Positions 49,339-59,510 of a stretch of 64,000 bases of DNA are shown in pieces. Each line of letters starts with the position of its first letter. Position 1 is the first letter of the stretch. The position numbers and the translations under genes were made by a program. The notes under the pieces are model-generated. The model saw nothing but the letters and a program-made list of their open reading frames with translations, was not told where the DNA came from and made no database searches. The DNA comes from Photobacterium sp. TY1-4 (GTDB lineage Bacteria; Pseudomonadota; Gammaproteobacteria; Enterobacterales; Vibrionaceae), in assembly GCF_025398175.1 (NCBI RefSeq), contig NZ_CP099734.1, forward strand, positions 2,790,001-2,854,000, read 5' to 3'.

Positions 49339-51258
49339 TTATTTTTTATCGTCTTTAACTTCTTCGAATTCAGCGTCGACAACGTCGTCATCTTGCTTCG
49401 CTTGCTGCTGGCCTTCGCCCGCTTCAGCGGCTTGCGCCTGTGCTTGCTGCTGAGCAATTTCCATCAGCTTCTGAGAAGCAGCAATCAGTGCCTGAACTTT
49501 GGCATCAATCGCTTCTTTGTCTTCGCCTTTACGGGCTTCTTCAAGCTCGTTGATCGCGGCTTCAATCTTCTCTTTCTCGTCTGCTGGCAATGCGTCACCG
49601 GCTTCTTCGATTTGCTTACGCGTACCGTGAGTCAGTTGGTCCGCTTGGTTACGGGCAGCCACGAGATCTTCGAACTTCTTGTCCGCTTCTTTGTTGGCTT
49701 CCGCTTCCTGAACCATTTTCTCGATTTCGTCGTCGCTCAGACCGCCAGATGCCTGGATCGTGATCTTCTGCTCTTTGCCAGTTGACTTGTCTTTCGCAGA
49801 CACGTGCAGGATACCATCCGCATCCAGGTCGAAAGTTACTTCGATCTGTGGCATGCCGCGTGGCGCTGCCTGGATGCCTTCCAGGTTGAACTGACCCAGA
49901 GACTTGTTGAAGTTCGCTTGCTTACGCTCACCTTGCAGAACGTGAATCGTTACTGCGCTCTGGTTGTCTTCAGCTGTTGAGAACACCTGGTTCGCCTTAG
50001 TTGGGATCGTGGTGTTTTTCTCGATCAGCTTGGTCATCACACCGCCCATGGTTTCGATACCCAGAGACAGCGGCGTCACGTCCAGCAGCAGAACGTCTTT
50101 CACTTCACCGGCCAGAACACCGCCCTGAACCGCAGCACCGACAGCAACCGCTTCGTCTGGGTTCACGTCTTTACGGGCTTCTTTACCGAAGAACTCAGCA
50201 ACTTTGGCCTGAACCATAGGCATACGGGTTTGACCACCCACCAGGATCACGTCAGTGATGTCGCCCACAGACAGGTCAGCATCAGCCAGTGCAACTTTCA
50301 GTGGCTCCAGAGAGCGCTGAACCAGATCTTCAACCAGAGATTCCAGCTTGGCACGTGTTACTTTCACGTTCATGTGCTTCGGACCGGTGGCATCTGCAGT
50401 TACGTACGGCAGGTTCACGTCAGTCTGCTGAGCAGAAGACAGCTCGATTTTCGCTTTTTCAGCTGCTTCTTTCACACGCTGCATCGCCAGCGGATCGTTC
50501 TTCAGGTTGATCCCTTGATCTTTCTTGAACTCGTCAACCAAGTAGTTGATCAGACGGTTATCAAAGTCTTCACCACCCAGATGCGTGTCACCATTGGTTG
50601 CCAGAACTTCAAAGGTCTTCTCGCCTTCAACTTCATCGATCTCGATGATAGAGATATCGAACGTACCACCACCCAGGTCGTATACTGCGATGGTGCGGTC
50701 ACCGCCTTCTTTGTCCAGGCCGTAAGCCAGGGCAGCCGCTGTTGGTTCGTTGATAATACGTTTTACTTCCAGGCCCGCGATACGGCCGGCGTCTTTGGTC
50801 GCCTGACGCTGTGCATCGTTGAAGTATGCTGGAACAGTAATCACGGCGCCGGTAACTTCCTCACCCAGGAAGTCTTCAGCCGTTTTCTTCATTTTCTTCA
50901 GAACTTCAGCAGAGACCTGAGGCGCAGCCATTTTCTGGCCTTTCGCTTCAACCCATGCATCGCCGTTATCTGCCTTCACGATTTTGAAAGGCATGATTTC
51001 GATGTCGCGCTGAACTTCTTCGTCTTCAAAACGACGACCGATCAGACGCTTGATCGCAAACAGTGTGTTCTCTGGGTTGGTGACCGCCTGACGCTTCGCC
51101 GGCTGACCTACTAAAGTTTCACCGTCTTGAGTGTAAGCGATAACCGATGCCGTTGTGCGCTCACCTTCAGCATTTTCAATGACACGTGGTTTTTCACCAT
51201 CAAGTACTGCTACACAAGAGTTAGTTGTACCCAAGTCAATACCAATGATTTTACCCAT
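49339..51258 (-). CDS. dnaK: Chaperone DnaK (Hsp70)
   Basis: 639 residues. Starts [21 protein letters not shown]; the phosphate-2 loop [11 protein letters not shown] and the linker [16 protein letters not shown] are intact; it ends in the acidic [17 protein letters not shown] tail. Codon choice is strongly biased for high expression. It has its own sigma-32-like promoter at 51363-51390, downstream of the grpE terminator. Confidence 0.99.
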   Translation of the reverse strand: MGKIIGIDLGTTNSCVAVLDGEKPRVIENAEGERTTASVIAYTQDGETLVGQPAKRQAVTNPENTLFAIKRLIGRRFEDEEVQRDIEIMPFKIVKADNGDAWVEAKGQKMAAPQVSAEVLKKMKKTAEDFLGEEVTGAVITVPAYFNDAQRQATKDAGRIAGLEVKRIINEPTAAALAYGLDKEGGDRTIAVYDLGGGTFDISIIEIDEVEGEKTFEVLATNGDTHLGGEDFDNRLINYLVDEFKKDQGINLKNDPLAMQRVKEAAEKAKIELSSAQQTDVNLPYVTADATGPKHMNVKVTRAKLESLVEDLVQRSLEPLKVALADADLSVGDITDVILVGGQTRMPMVQAKVAEFFGKEARKDVNPDEAVAVGAAVQGGVLAGEVKDVLLLDVTPLSLGIETMGGVMTKLIEKNTTIPTKANQVFSTAEDNQSAVTIHVLQGERKQANFNKSLGQFNLEGIQAAPRGMPQIEVTFDLDADGILHVSAKDKSTGKEQKITIQASGGLSDDEIEKMVQEAEANKEADKKFEDLVAARNQADQLTHGTRKQIEEAGDALPADEKEKIEAAINELEEARKGEDKEAIDAKVQALIAASQKLMEIAQQQAQAQAAEAGEGQQQAKQDDDVVDAEFEEVKDDKK

Positions 51259-51362
51259 CAGGCTTTCTCCGAAATTCGTTAGTTCTAATTGCCGGTCGAA
51301 ATATTTCGGGCCGACAATGCGGACTCAGCCGCAAAATTTGATGACGATGTCGTATGACTACT

Positions 51363-51390
51363 AGATAAGGGCAGCCAATTTGTTTTCAAG
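51363..51390 (-). promoter_or_regulatory. Sigma-32-type heat-shock promoter of dnaK
   Basis: Minus strand: CTTGAAA (-35), 12 bases, then CCCTTATCT (-10), close to the sigma-32 consensus CTTGAAA/CCCCATNT. It lies about 105 bp before the dnaK start. Confidence 0.7.
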
Positions 51391-51420
51391 GGTGACATCG
51401 AAAAAAAATCAAAAAAAATA

Positions 51421-51446
51421 AAAAGCCCGCCAATCAGCGGGCTTCC
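51421..51446 (-). terminator. Rho-independent terminator of grpE
   Basis: Stem AAGCCCGC/GCGGGCTT (51423-51430 with 51437-51444), loop CAATCA; on the minus strand it is followed by long T tracts. Confidence 0.92.
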
Positions 51447-51462
51447 CGATACCGAGGCCCGC

Positions 51463-52083
51463 TTACGCCTGGGTATCGATATTCCCGGCTGCTGCTTTCG
51501 ACACCATAACCATCGCCGGACGAACCACACGGCCGTTCAGCTCATAGCCTTTTTGCATCACCAGCATCACCGTATTCGGCTCATGCTCCGCGCTTTCCTG
51601 GATCGACATCGCCTGGTGGAACTCAGGGTTGAAGGCTTCGCCTTGCGGGTTGATCTGCTTCAGACCGAACTTCTCAACCGTATCCATCATGGTCTTCAGG
51701 GTCAACTCAACCCCTTCGATCATCGATTGAACCGCGGCTTCGTTCTTGTCCGCCATCTCAATCGCGCGCTCCATGTTGTCAATCACCGGCAGCAGCTCTT
51801 CCGCAAACTTGGTCAGGGCATATTTACGGGCCTTGTCGATTTCCTGCTCGGTGCGACGGCGCATGTTCTCCACATCCGCACGTGCGCGCAGCACACCGTC
51901 TTGCTGCTCGCGGGCTTTGGCTTCGCTGGTCAGCAGCGCTGCTTCCAGCTCAGCAATACGGGCTGCCTGACGTTCTTCTTCAGTCATTTCAACCACAACG
52001 TCCTCAGCAGACTCAGTCTCGGTTGCTTCAGCCGCTGCTTGCTTCAGCTCTTCGTCCTGTACTTTTTTCTCTTCGTTGCTCAT
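51463..52083 (-). CDS. grpE: Nucleotide exchange factor GrpE
   Basis: 206 residues. An acidic N-terminal tail, a long coiled-coil helix (about 40-100, with [23 protein letters not shown]), the hinge [13 protein letters not shown] and the C-terminal beta wing ([18 protein letters not shown]). It releases ADP from DnaK. Separated from dnaK by a terminator, so the two are separately promoted, each with its own sigma-32-like site. Confidence 0.97.
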   Translation of the reverse strand: MSNEEKKVQDEELKQAAAEATETESAEDVVVEMTEEERQAARIAELEAALLTSEAKAREQQDGVLRARADVENMRRRTEQEIDKARKYALTKFAEELLPVIDNMERAIEMADKNEAAVQSMIEGVELTLKTMMDTVEKFGLKQINPQGEAFNPEFHQAMSIQESAEHEPNTVMLVMQKGYELNGRVVRPAMVMVSKAAAGNIDTQA

Positions 52084-52169
52084 GCGTTCGCTTCTCCGCC
52101 AAGATCATGTTGTTCATCAATGGGGTGGACAAAATCGCCTTTCCACCCGATAAAACTGTTATGCGCCTA

Positions 52170-52197
52170 TTATGGGGATGAAGTTCAATGATTCAAG
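52170..52197 (-). promoter_or_regulatory. Sigma-32-type heat-shock promoter of grpE
   Basis: Minus strand: CTTGAA (52192-52197), 14 bases, CCCCATAA (52170-52177), an excellent sigma-32 match, 87 bp before the grpE start. It lies in the grpE/nadK divergent region. Confidence 0.82.
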
Positions 52198-52276
52198 CCG
52201 AGATCGGTCACAAAGCGCGACAAGTATCCAAACCTGGCGCTATACTGGCTCAACTATCATCTGTCGGATCAAGGAC

Positions 52277-53158
52277 ATGAAGCGCACTTTTCAAACAATC
52301 GCGTTAATTGGCAAGCCGAGAAACCCCGATGCGCTGCAAACGCACAAAGGGCTTTACGACTGGCTGTTTAATCAAGGCTATGAGGTCCTGGTGGATCACC
52401 GCCTGGCCGGCGAGCTGGATGTCCCCGCCTCTACCCTGTGCGATCTGCTCACGATCGGTGATAAAGCCGACCTGGCCATCGTGGTCGGCGGCGACGGCAA
52501 CATGCTGGGCGCGGCCCGGGTATTGTCGCGCTTTGATATCGCAGTGATTGGGGTCAATCGGGGCAACCTGGGCTTTCTCACCGACCTGGATCCGGATGCG
52601 TTTGATTCCGAGCTCGAGCAGGTGCTGGCCGGTGAATTTCTGATCGAGCATCGCTTTTTGCTCGAGGCCGAAGTCCATCGCCACGGCCAGATCAAAAGCC
52701 GCAATGCCGCGCTGAATGAAGCCGTGCTGCACCCGGACAAAATCGCCCACATGATCGAGTTCGAAGTCTATATTGATGACAACTTCGCCTTTTCCCAGCG
52801 CTCGGACGGCCTGATTGTCTCCACGCCGACCGGCTCCACCGCCTACTCCCTGTCCGGCGGCGGCCCGATCCTGTCACCGAGCCTGAACGCCCTGTCGCTG
52901 GTGCCCATGTTCCCGCACACCCTGTCGTGCCGCCCGCTGGTCGTCGACGGCAACCGGCGGATCAAACTACTGGTCTCACCGACCAACGGCAGTACGCTGG
53001 AAGTAAGCTGCGACGGTCAGGTGTCGCTGCCGGTCAGCCCCGGCGATGAAATCCACATTTACCAGAGCCCGGATCAGCTCAAACTGATCCACCCGAAAAA
53101 CTACAGCTACTATAACGTGCTGCGGGGCAAGCTTGGCTGGTCGAGCAAACTGTTCTGA
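52277..53158 (+). CDS. nadK: NAD kinase
   Basis: 293 residues from ATG 52277, giving the standard length; earlier in-frame starts would overlap the heat-shock promoter of grpE. Phosphorylates NAD+ to NADP+. Motifs: the GGDGN catalytic signature ([12 protein letters not shown]), [10 protein letters not shown] and [15 protein letters not shown]. Divergent from grpE, as in many gamma-proteobacteria, and followed by its own terminator. Confidence 0.97.
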   Translation: MKRTFQTIALIGKPRNPDALQTHKGLYDWLFNQGYEVLVDHRLAGELDVPASTLCDLLTIGDKADLAIVVGGDGNMLGAARVLSRFDIAVIGVNRGNLGFLTDLDPDAFDSELEQVLAGEFLIEHRFLLEAEVHRHGQIKSRNAALNEAVLHPDKIAHMIEFEVYIDDNFAFSQRSDGLIVSTPTGSTAYSLSGGGPILSPSLNALSLVPMFPHTLSCRPLVVDGNRRIKLLVSPTNGSTLEVSCDGQVSLPVSPGDEIHIYQSPDQLKLIHPKNYSYYNVLRGKLGWSSKLF

Positions 53159-53182
53159 GCCCTTCCCCATCCTGTATTTCCG

Positions 53183-53208
53183 AAGCCAGCCCCGCGCTGG
53201 CTTTTTTA
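53183..53208 (+). terminator. Rho-independent terminator of nadK
   Basis: Stem AAGCCAGC/GCTGGCTT, loop CCCGC, then T6. Confidence 0.9.
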
Positions 53209-53270
53209 CAACCAGAATTCATTGAGTTAGCAATCAATAATTTTCATGCAAAAAACTGTGCATACATCTT

Positions 53271-53290
53271 TACTGTATCTTCATACAGTA
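53271..53290 (+). promoter_or_regulatory. LexA (SOS) box 1 of recN
   Basis: TACTGTATCTTCATACAGTA, a perfect CTGT-N8-ACAG with flanking T/A, 44 bp before the recN start. Confidence 0.93.
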
Positions 53291-53292
53291 TA

Positions 53293-53312
53293 TACTGTAT
53301 GAAAAAACAGGT
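53293..53312 (+). promoter_or_regulatory. LexA (SOS) box 2 of recN
   Basis: A second perfect CTGT-N8-ACAG core beginning 22 bp after box 1, about two helical turns, allowing side-by-side LexA dimers and tight repression. Confidence 0.92.
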
Positions 53313-53334
53313 GTTGATTTAAACAGGTGAACAC

Positions 53335-55002
53335 ATGCTTGCTCATATGACGATCTCTAACTTTGCTATTGTCAAAACCCTTGAGTTTGAACTGAAACCG
53401 GGAATGACCACCATTACCGGCGAAACCGGTGCCGGTAAGTCGATTGCCATCGACGCGCTGGGCCTGTGCCTCGGCGATCGAGCGGAAGCAAGCATGGTCC
53501 GCCCGAATGAAGACAAAGCCGAAATCTCCGCAACCTTCTCTTTACAGAACAACCAGGCAGCGCGCCGCTGGCTGGAAGACAATGAGCTGATTGACGGGGA
53601 AGACTGCATTCTGCGCCGGGTGATCACCAAAGAAGGTCGCTCGCGCGGCTTCATCAATGGCAGCCCTGTCCCGGCTTCGCAGCAAAAAGCGCTGGGCCAG
53701 CTGCTGATCAACATCCACGGCCAACATGCCCACCAGCAGCTGATGCGCGCCGATTACCAGCAGCAGATGCTGGATCAGTATGCTGGTCACCACCTGCTGA
53801 TGGAAAAAACCCGTCGTGCCTATCAGGCCTGGCGTCTGGCGAACAATGAACTCAAGCGTCTGATCCAGAGCCGCGACGAGAACGAAGCGCAGAAACAACT
53901 GATCCAATACCAGGTGAAAGAGCTCAATGATCTGGCACTCGGCGAAGAGGAATACGCCGAGATTGAAGAAGAGCACAAACGCCTGTCCAACAGCGGTGAG
54001 CTGGCAGTGTCCAGCCAGACCGCGCTGTCCGTGCTTTATGACAACGAAGACGGCAATGCCCTGCAACTGTTGCAAATGGCCAGCCAGCAGGTGATCCAGC
54101 TCGGCGAGCTCGACAGCAACCTGAGCAGCATCCCGCAAATGTTGGAAGATGCCATTATCCAGGTGCAGGAAGCCAGCCAGGAGCTGCGCTGCTACCTTGA
54201 TAACATGGATATGGATCCGCAACGCCTGATCTATCTGGAAGAGCGGTTGGCGAAAATTATGTCGCTGGCACGCAAACATTATGTGATGCCGAATGAGCTG
54301 TACCAGAAGCATCAGGATCTGCTCAAAGAGCTGGAAAACCTCGATTGCAGCGATGAGCGACTGGAAGAAATGGGCGAAGATGTCGAACGCCTGCGCCAGA
54401 AGTTTCTCGCCAACGCCGAAAAGCTGAGCAAGAGCCGCCAGCGCTACGCCAAGGAGCTCGACAAGAAGATCTCCGACAGCATGCACCAGCTCAGCATGGA
54501 GCACGGGGTGTTCAAAATCGATATCCAGAGCGACGCCGAAGGCATGCTCAGCCCGCTCGGGTTCGACACCATCACCTTCCTGGTGTCCACCAACCCGGGC
54601 CAGCCGCTGCAACCGCTCGGCAAAGTGGCCTCCGGTGGTGAGCTGTCGCGGATCTCGCTGGCGATCCAGGTGATCACCGCGCAGAAAGTCGAAACCCCGA
54701 GCCTGATTTTCGATGAAGTCGATGTCGGGATCAGTGGCCCGACCGCCGCCATCGTCGGCAAGATGCTGCGAACCCTGGGCGAGTCGACCCAGGTGATGTG
54801 TGTGACCCACCTGCCGCAAGTGGCCGGCTGCGGTCACCAGCAGATGTTTGTTGCCAAGAAATCGAGTAAGGGACAGACCGAAACCAGCATGGTGCCGCTG
54901 AACCCGGATGCGCGCGTGGCAGAACTGGCCCGCCTGCTGGGCGGCAGCGAAATTACCGAGCGCACCCTGGCCAACGCCAAGGAGCTGCTGATCGCAGCGT
55001 AG
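53335..55002 (+). CDS. recN: DNA repair protein RecN
   Basis: 555-residue SMC-like ATPase used in double-strand break repair. Walker A GETGAGKS (29-36), central coiled coils (about 150-380), signature [16 protein letters not shown], and Walker [14 protein letters not shown]. Two perfect LexA boxes upstream mark it as one of the most tightly SOS-controlled genes. Followed about 230 bp later by bamE, a conserved neighbour. Confidence 0.98.
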   Translation: MLAHMTISNFAIVKTLEFELKPGMTTITGETGAGKSIAIDALGLCLGDRAEASMVRPNEDKAEISATFSLQNNQAARRWLEDNELIDGEDCILRRVITKEGRSRGFINGSPVPASQQKALGQLLINIHGQHAHQQLMRADYQQQMLDQYAGHHLLMEKTRRAYQAWRLANNELKRLIQSRDENEAQKQLIQYQVKELNDLALGEEEYAEIEEEHKRLSNSGELAVSSQTALSVLYDNEDGNALQLLQMASQQVIQLGELDSNLSSIPQMLEDAIIQVQEASQELRCYLDNMDMDPQRLIYLEERLAKIMSLARKHYVMPNELYQKHQDLLKELENLDCSDERLEEMGEDVERLRQKFLANAEKLSKSRQRYAKELDKKISDSMHQLSMEHGVFKIDIQSDAEGMLSPLGFDTITFLVSTNPGQPLQPLGKVASGGELSRISLAIQVITAQKVETPSLIFDEVDVGISGPTAAIVGKMLRTLGESTQVMCVTHLPQVAGCGHQQMFVAKKSSKGQTETSMVPLNPDARVAELARLLGGSEITERTLANAKELLIAA

Positions 55003-55232
55003 CCCGGCACGCCATGGCAGCAACAATGCAAACCATAAAGTGAGCCGAGACTGAAACCTCGGCCACGGTTCTGACATAGATCCCAGCATAAAAGCAGCGT
55101 GCGTAACGAAACTAATTGGCAAAAACAGAGTCTCAGTTGCGTACGCTGTTAATTTTTCTTCACTGCTTTTTTTACTTCTGCCAAGAGCTTGTTTATCATC
55201 GCAGCAGTTAAGAGCGAATTTGCCGGGATGCT

Positions 55233-55589
55233 ATGAGTTGGAAAAATATTGCTGCCCTGACCTTGGCGGCAAGCCTGTTAGGAGGCTGCTCAGTTGTCGA
55301 ACAACTGGTCTACCGTATCGATATCAACCAGGGAAACTACCTGGAGCAACGTGACATCGACACCCTCCGCTATGGAATGAATAAAGAACAAGTCAGCTTT
55401 GTGCTGGGCTCGCCGATGCTGGTTGAGCCTGAATACCCGAATACCTGGTATTACATCTACTACCATAAGCCCGGGCATGATGAAGCGATTCAACAAAACC
55501 TGGTTCTCACCTTCAACGGTCAGAACCAGCTGATCAGCCTCTCCGGCGATTACGACGCCGGGCCGGATTTCATGAATCCAATCAACTGA
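55233..55589 (+). CDS. bamE: Outer membrane assembly lipoprotein BamE (SmpA)
   Basis: 118 residues. Lipoprotein signal with lipobox LLGGC and Cys19, then the BamE fold with YRIDINQGNYLEQRDIDTLRYGMNKEQV and VLGSPM. Part of the BAM complex that folds beta-barrel proteins into the outer membrane. Confidence 0.96.
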   Translation: MSWKNIAALTLAASLLGGCSVVEQLVYRIDINQGNYLEQRDIDTLRYGMNKEQVSFVLGSPMLVEPEYPNTWYYIYYHKPGHDEAIQQNLVLTFNGQNQLISLSGDYDAGPDFMNPIN

Positions 55590-55595
55590 TCCCAT

Positions 55596-55624
55596 AAAAA
55601 AAGCTCGCAATTGCGAGCTTTTTT
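55596..55624. terminator. Terminator after bamE
   Basis: Near-perfect palindrome AAAAGCTCGCAA/TTGCGAGCTTTT with A- and T-runs on both sides. Confidence 0.9.
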
Positions 55625-55644
55625 ATTTTCAATCTTTGTTTCCC

Positions 55645-55695
55645 GAGCTCTTATGTAGCCAGAGCTCCTATGTAGCCAAAGCCTCTCTGTTGCCC
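55645..55695. repeat. Short 17-bp tandem repeat
   Basis: Two 17-bp units (55645-55661, 55662-55678) differ at one base; a third, degenerate unit follows (55679-55695). It lies between the bamE terminator and the end of rnfH and has no coding role visible. Confidence 0.7.
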
Positions 55696-55705
55696 GAGCC
55701 CGGTA

Positions 55706-56053
55706 TCATGAGCTCTCAGCAGTGCCATCTTTCTTCGCAGCTTTCGCCGCCAGGGCTTCTTGTTTTGCCTGCTCGGCACGCTTGCGGCGGATCTCTTTCG
55801 GATCGGCCAGCAGCGGACGGTAAATCTCCAGCCGATCACCATCACGAATCGTCGCGTCCAGCTTCACGTTGCGGCTAAACACCCCGACTTTGTTCTTCTT
55901 GAGGTCAATCTCGGGATACATCTCCAGCACCCCGGAGCGCTCGATAATTTCCTGTACCGGCGTGTCCGGCATCACCGCCAGCTTGATCACCCGCTGAACC
56001 TGCGGCAGCGCATACACCACCTCAACATGGATCAGTTTTTCTTCAGAACCCAT
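55706..56053 (-). CDS. rnfH: RnfH-family ubiquitin-like protein
   Basis: 115 residues from ATG 56053 (MGSEEKLIHVEVVYALPQ). Beta-grasp fold protein of the RnfH/RatB family (IRDGDRLEIYRPLLADPKEIRRKRA), with a Lys/Ala-rich tail. Its function is not settled. It overlaps ratA by 11 bp, the conserved ratA-rnfH (ratAB) pair. Confidence 0.93.
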   Translation of the reverse strand: MGSEEKLIHVEVVYALPQVQRVIKLAVMPDTPVQEIIERSGVLEMYPEIDLKKNKVGVFSRNVKLDATIRDGDRLEIYRPLLADPKEIRRKRAEQAKQEALAAKAAKKDGTAESS

Positions 56054-56477
56054 ACACTTCTCTCGCCCGTTGGGTAAAAGCACTCACCATGTTGCCGGTC
56101 AGCTCTTTAAACACTTTCCCGAACGCCGCCTCAACCAGCCCGTTGGTAAATTCAAAGTCCAGCTTCAGCTCCACCTTACAGGCATCTGCATCGAGCTCGA
56201 TAAAGTGCCAGCCCCCGACCAAACGGCGAAACGGCCCGTCGACCAGCTGCATGTCAATCTTGCTGCCATGCGTGAGCGCATTGCGGGTCACAAAGGTCTT
56301 GCGGATCCCCGCCTTCGACACATCGACCGCGGCCATCATATGCTGTTCTGAACTTTCCAGGATTTTGCTCCCGGAACACCCCGGCAAAAAGGCCGGATAC
56401 GACTCAACGTCATTAACAAGCTCAAACATCTTCTTCGCGCTGAAAGGAACCAGTGCAGAGCGGCTAATCTGAGGCAT
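56043..56477 (-). CDS. ratA: RatA-type START-domain protein (coenzyme Q-binding/ribosome association)
   Basis: 144 residues from ATG 56477 (MPQISRSALVPFSAKKMF). A polyketide-cyclase/START fold with the conserved VNDVESYPAFLPGCSG and the C-terminal helix FTQRAREVYG. E. coli RatA has been described as blocking 70S ribosome association; homologues bind coenzyme Q. Divergent from smpB. Confidence 0.93.
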   Translation of the reverse strand: MPQISRSALVPFSAKKMFELVNDVESYPAFLPGCSGSKILESSEQHMMAAVDVSKAGIRKTFVTRNALTHGSKIDMQLVDGPFRRLVGGWHFIELDADACKVELKLDFEFTNGLVEAAFGKVFKELTGNMVSAFTQRAREVYGF

Positions 56478-56672
56478 AGTTTCTCCTTTACCATCACAAG
56501 TACCTCTGCTCGTCAGGCGTAAACCTTTCATTCGCAAACCCTATGAGAAGAGGTGCGCCAATGATACCATTACTTGGCGAACAGCCAAAACTTGTGCGAT
56601 CTCGCCAAGCGCGATCATCGTTTTTCGACCAGGCCGCGCGCCTGGGACAGCAACATCAAACACCGAGTATTT

Positions 56673-57155
56673 ATGGCCAAAAATAAACCGAACAAGCCGG
56701 GCAGCAACACCATCGCGAAAAACAGAACCGCCCGCTTTGAATTTGCGATCCAAGACGAATATGAAGCCGGCGTTGAGCTGCAAGGATGGGAAGTGAAAGC
56801 CATCCGCTCCGGCAAAGTAAACATTTCCGAGAGCTATGTGTTCCTGCGCAACGGCGAAGCCTTCATCTCCGGCATGCAAATCACGCCGCTGAACGCTGCA
56901 TCGACCCACGTGGTGGCTGATCCGAACCGCACCCGCAAGCTGCTGCTCAACCGCCGCGAGCTCGACAAACTGGCTGGTGCCGTGAACCGCGACGGTGAAA
57001 CCATTATTGCGCTGACCATGTACTGGAAGGGTTCATGGGTTAAACTCAAAGTAGGGACGGCGAAAGGTAAGAAGCTGCACGACAAGCGCGCCGATACGAA
57101 AGATCGCGACTGGCAGCGCGACAAAGCGCGCATCATGAAGCACAGTAACCGCTAA
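56673..57155 (+). CDS. smpB: SsrA-binding protein SmpB
   Basis: 160 residues from ATG 56673 ([18 protein letters not shown]). Binds tmRNA and carries it to stalled ribosomes. Motifs: [33 protein letters not shown] and the basic C-terminal tail [24 protein letters not shown]. Its RNA partner ssrA lies 119 bp downstream. Confidence 0.98.
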   Translation: MAKNKPNKPGSNTIAKNRTARFEFAIQDEYEAGVELQGWEVKAIRSGKVNISESYVFLRNGEAFISGMQITPLNAASTHVVADPNRTRKLLLNRRELDKLAGAVNRDGETIIALTMYWKGSWVKLKVGTAKGKKLHDKRADTKDRDWQRDKARIMKHSNR

Positions 57156-57233
57156 ACTGAAGAAAGATTGAAAGAGCATGCCTGCTAAGTGCTGGATTTT
57201 TCTCCAAAAGCGTTTTGCCGGCAGTGTTTTATG

Positions 57234-57261
57234 TTGACGGTCATCATAATTCTGTTACCAT
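57234..57261 (+). promoter_or_regulatory. Probable ssrA promoter
   Basis: TTGACG (57234-57239), 16-base spacer, TACCAT (57256-57261), ending 13 bp before the mature tmRNA 5' end. Confidence 0.55.
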
Positions 57262-57274
57262 TAACCGTAACTCT

Positions 57275-57642
57275 GGGGCTGATTTAGGATTCGACAGGAT
57301 CACGAAGGCTTGTGGAGCATGCCGAGGTGCGGTTTGCCTCGTAAAAAAACCGCAAAAAAATAGTCGCAAACGACGAAAACTACGCACTAGCAGCTTAATA
57401 ACCTGCTTAGAGCCTACCCTCCCTAGCCTCCGCTCGTAGGACGGGGAATCAGGGTAGTCAAACCCAAACGAGATCGCGTGGATGATTTGACCTGGGATCT
57501 GAAGCGTTAAACCTGATTCAGGTATGTCTTTGTGTGGCGTGTCTTTCCGCAGCACACTGACGAGAATAAAGATAGACTAAGCATGTAGCGCCATCTGTTA
57601 GACTGATTTTGGACGCGGGTTCAACTCCCGCCAGCTCCACCA
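57275..57642 (+). ncRNA. ssrA: Transfer-messenger RNA (tmRNA)
   Basis: 368-nt RNA. The 5' end GGGGCTGATTTAGGATTCGA and the 3' end GGGTTCAACTCCCGCCAGCTCCACCA form the tRNA-Ala-like domain. The resume codon GCA at 57366 opens the tag ANDENYALAA ended by TAA at 57396-57398. Pseudoknot-forming repeats occur on both sides of the tag. The CCA is encoded. It rescues stalled ribosomes with SmpB. Its 3' end is a favoured integrase target, and the accessory island starts just after it. Confidence 0.98.
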
Positions 57643-57652
57643 AACGTTTGGA

Positions 57653-57683
57653 AAGGCGATAACCTTCGGGTTATCGCCTTTTT
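57653..57683 (+). terminator. Terminator of ssrA
   Basis: Perfect 12-bp stem (57653-57664 with 57669-57680) followed by T5. It lies within 11 bp of the tmRNA end and 5 bp before the stop of the broken hipA. Confidence 0.9.
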
Positions 57684-57687
57684 GTTT

Positions 57688-58623
57688 TTAAGCATTCAGT
57701 GCTAAACGCCTCAACATTTTCAATGCGTTATCAAATATAGCGCTAGACACGTCCACTGGAAAATCATCTGGCAGGCCTGCTTTGACGCTCTCTACGGCCT
57801 TTGGAAACTCATCGACAATCTCTCGCAAAATAGATTTCATGTGCTCTTGATCAAATCCGACCTGCTTTGCCGTATCCAAAAAGTGGCGCGCGTAAATCTT
57901 ATCGACTTGATATTTTTTGCCCTTGCTGGCCTTGAGCCCCATCGCCAATTTCAAAGACCTTATATTTAACCCTCTCCCACCGAGCACAGGGTAGGCTGAA
58001 AGAATGTCATAAAATGGCGTGAGCCTGTATGAACCACCCGCTTCGATGAAGATTGAAAAATTCTTGGCATGTCCATCCGTTGCACCAATCACCCATTGGA
58101 AGACCTGAAAGCGCATGAATGCTTCTCTATCCTTCAGTGCCTGGCTTGAGCCTTGTAGCAGCTCCATAATCTCCTGAATCCCGGGACCACCATCACTTTC
58201 ATATTTCAGCGCAGAAGGTTTACCAAAGGCCGGCACATATCTTCTTGAGGGAGTCGTAGTAGCCATGCTTTATCTTTAGACCACCGACGGTCAAATCGCT
58301 CCACAGCGATCGCTTTCACCCCATCGCAATGAACAATTTCCACGTTCGGAACAGAAAAGCCTAATGCTCTGGCAAGCTGGATACATAGATACTCATTTTC
58401 AACACTATCGGTCATGTCCAAAGTGGCATGAGGCTGCTTGATTTCACCAATAGGCAACTTGATGATATGAGTAGTTGGTGTCGACCCCTTTGGGATACAC
58501 CAATGGTTATCTATTTTCAATAACGCCGTTTTTTCCTGAACGCCAGCCACTGAAATACGAAAGTCTTCTTCATCTCGTAACATGCCTAGAGGAATATTGG
58601 ATTGATACGCAGAAAGTACTTCC
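57688..58623 (-). pseudogene. hipA: hipA kinase toxin, C-terminal part (broken by IS and frameshift)
   Basis: The 3' two-thirds of a HipA-type Ser/Thr kinase. Nucleotide-binding loop SVAGVQEKTALL, then GDVKAIAVERFDRR-like sequence (HCDGVKAIAVERFDRRW). A one-base deletion near 58231/58232 shifts the frame at RLPQEDMC. In the next frame the protein continues FGKPSALKYESDGGPGI, then the catalytic GATDGHAKNFS and YDILSAYP. The upstream end at 58623 is cut by an IS3-family element. Joining both halves at the duplicated TCC and restoring one base gives 437 residues, the size of E. coli HipA (440). Confidence 0.93.
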
Positions 58624-58638
58624 TGAATAGCCACCGAC

Positions 58639-59463
58639 TCAGTAGACACTAATTAACCTTTCTTCATACCGCTTTTCATACTCTACTGGTGACAACTGAT
58701 TATTGGAACCGTGTCTGCGTTTGACGTTGTAGAACATCTCGACATATTCGAAGATATCCATCCGCGCTTCTTCCCGAGTGGAATAGATCTTTCGCTTCAC
58801 TCTTTCTCTTTTCAGTAACTGGAAAAAACTTTCAGCTACCGCATTGTCATGGCAGTTACCCCGACGGCTCATGCTTGATTCCAGACCGTGCTGCTTTAAA
58901 AATTTATCCCAGTCATGACTTGTATACTGGCTTCCTTGATCGGAATGCACGAGTACCTTCTCTGACGGTGAGCGTCGCCATATCGCCATCAGAAGCGCGT
59001 CCAATACCAGCTCTTTCGTTATTCTGCTTTTCATCGACCAACCAATCACTCTCCGAGAGAACAGGTCAACGACGACTGCGAGGTATAGCCAACCTTCGTG
59101 AGTTTTTATATACGTGATATCGGTCACCCAAGACTGATTTGGAGCAGTCGGGTTGAACTCCCTGGCCAACTTATTCGCAACAACGACATTCTCTGTGCCC
59201 ACTTTGGGCCTGGGTTTTCGATATCCTCTTTGCGACTGTAAGCCTTCTCGTTTCATCAAGCGGTGAACTTGGTTGATACCGCAACATTCACCTTCATCAC
59301 GTAAATCACTGTATATTTTTCGATAGCCATAAACGCCGCCAGATTCCAGCCAGAACTGCTTGATGAGTCCGAGAAGGTATTTACGCCGTTTCTCCTGTCT
59401 GCTGTCGGGTTGCTTAAGCCAAGCATAATAACCACTTGGGTGGATGCTAAGGACTTTACACAT
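58639..59463 (-). CDS. IS3-family transposase OrfB (DDE integrase)
   Basis: 274 residues as drawn from ATG 59463. The frame continues upstream to 59550 (SRGVLRKPVRLRYAFIKAN...) and is normally made as OrfAB by -1 frameshifting. HTH_21 region then an rve integrase core with the catalytic triad Asp in WVTDITYI, Asp in VHSDQGSQYTS and Glu in NAVAESFFQLLKRE. The stop codon lies inside the terminal repeat. Confidence 0.95.
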   Translation of the reverse strand: MCKVLSIHPSGYYAWLKQPDSRQEKRRKYLLGLIKQFWLESGGVYGYRKIYSDLRDEGECCGINQVHRLMKREGLQSQRGYRKPRPKVGTENVVVANKLAREFNPTAPNQSWVTDITYIKTHEGWLYLAVVVDLFSRRVIGWSMKSRITKELVLDALLMAIWRRSPSEKVLVHSDQGSQYTSHDWDKFLKQHGLESSMSRRGNCHDNAVAESFFQLLKRERVKRKIYSTREEARMDIFEYVEMFYNVKRRHGSNNQLSPVEYEKRYEERLISVY

Positions 59464-59510
59464 ACGTCGAACAGGCCAAACAGCCTGATTGGCTTTGATA
59501 AAGGCGTACC

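Noticed and set aside
53542..55122. A 526-codon open frame on the minus strand across recN
   Set aside because: It lies opposite a clear recN with full motifs, has no ribosome site or family resemblance, and arises from the codon pattern of the GC-rich gene.
58875..59117. An 80-codon frame on the plus strand inside the IS
   Set aside because: Antisense to orfB; IS3 elements encode only OrfA, OrfB and OrfAB.
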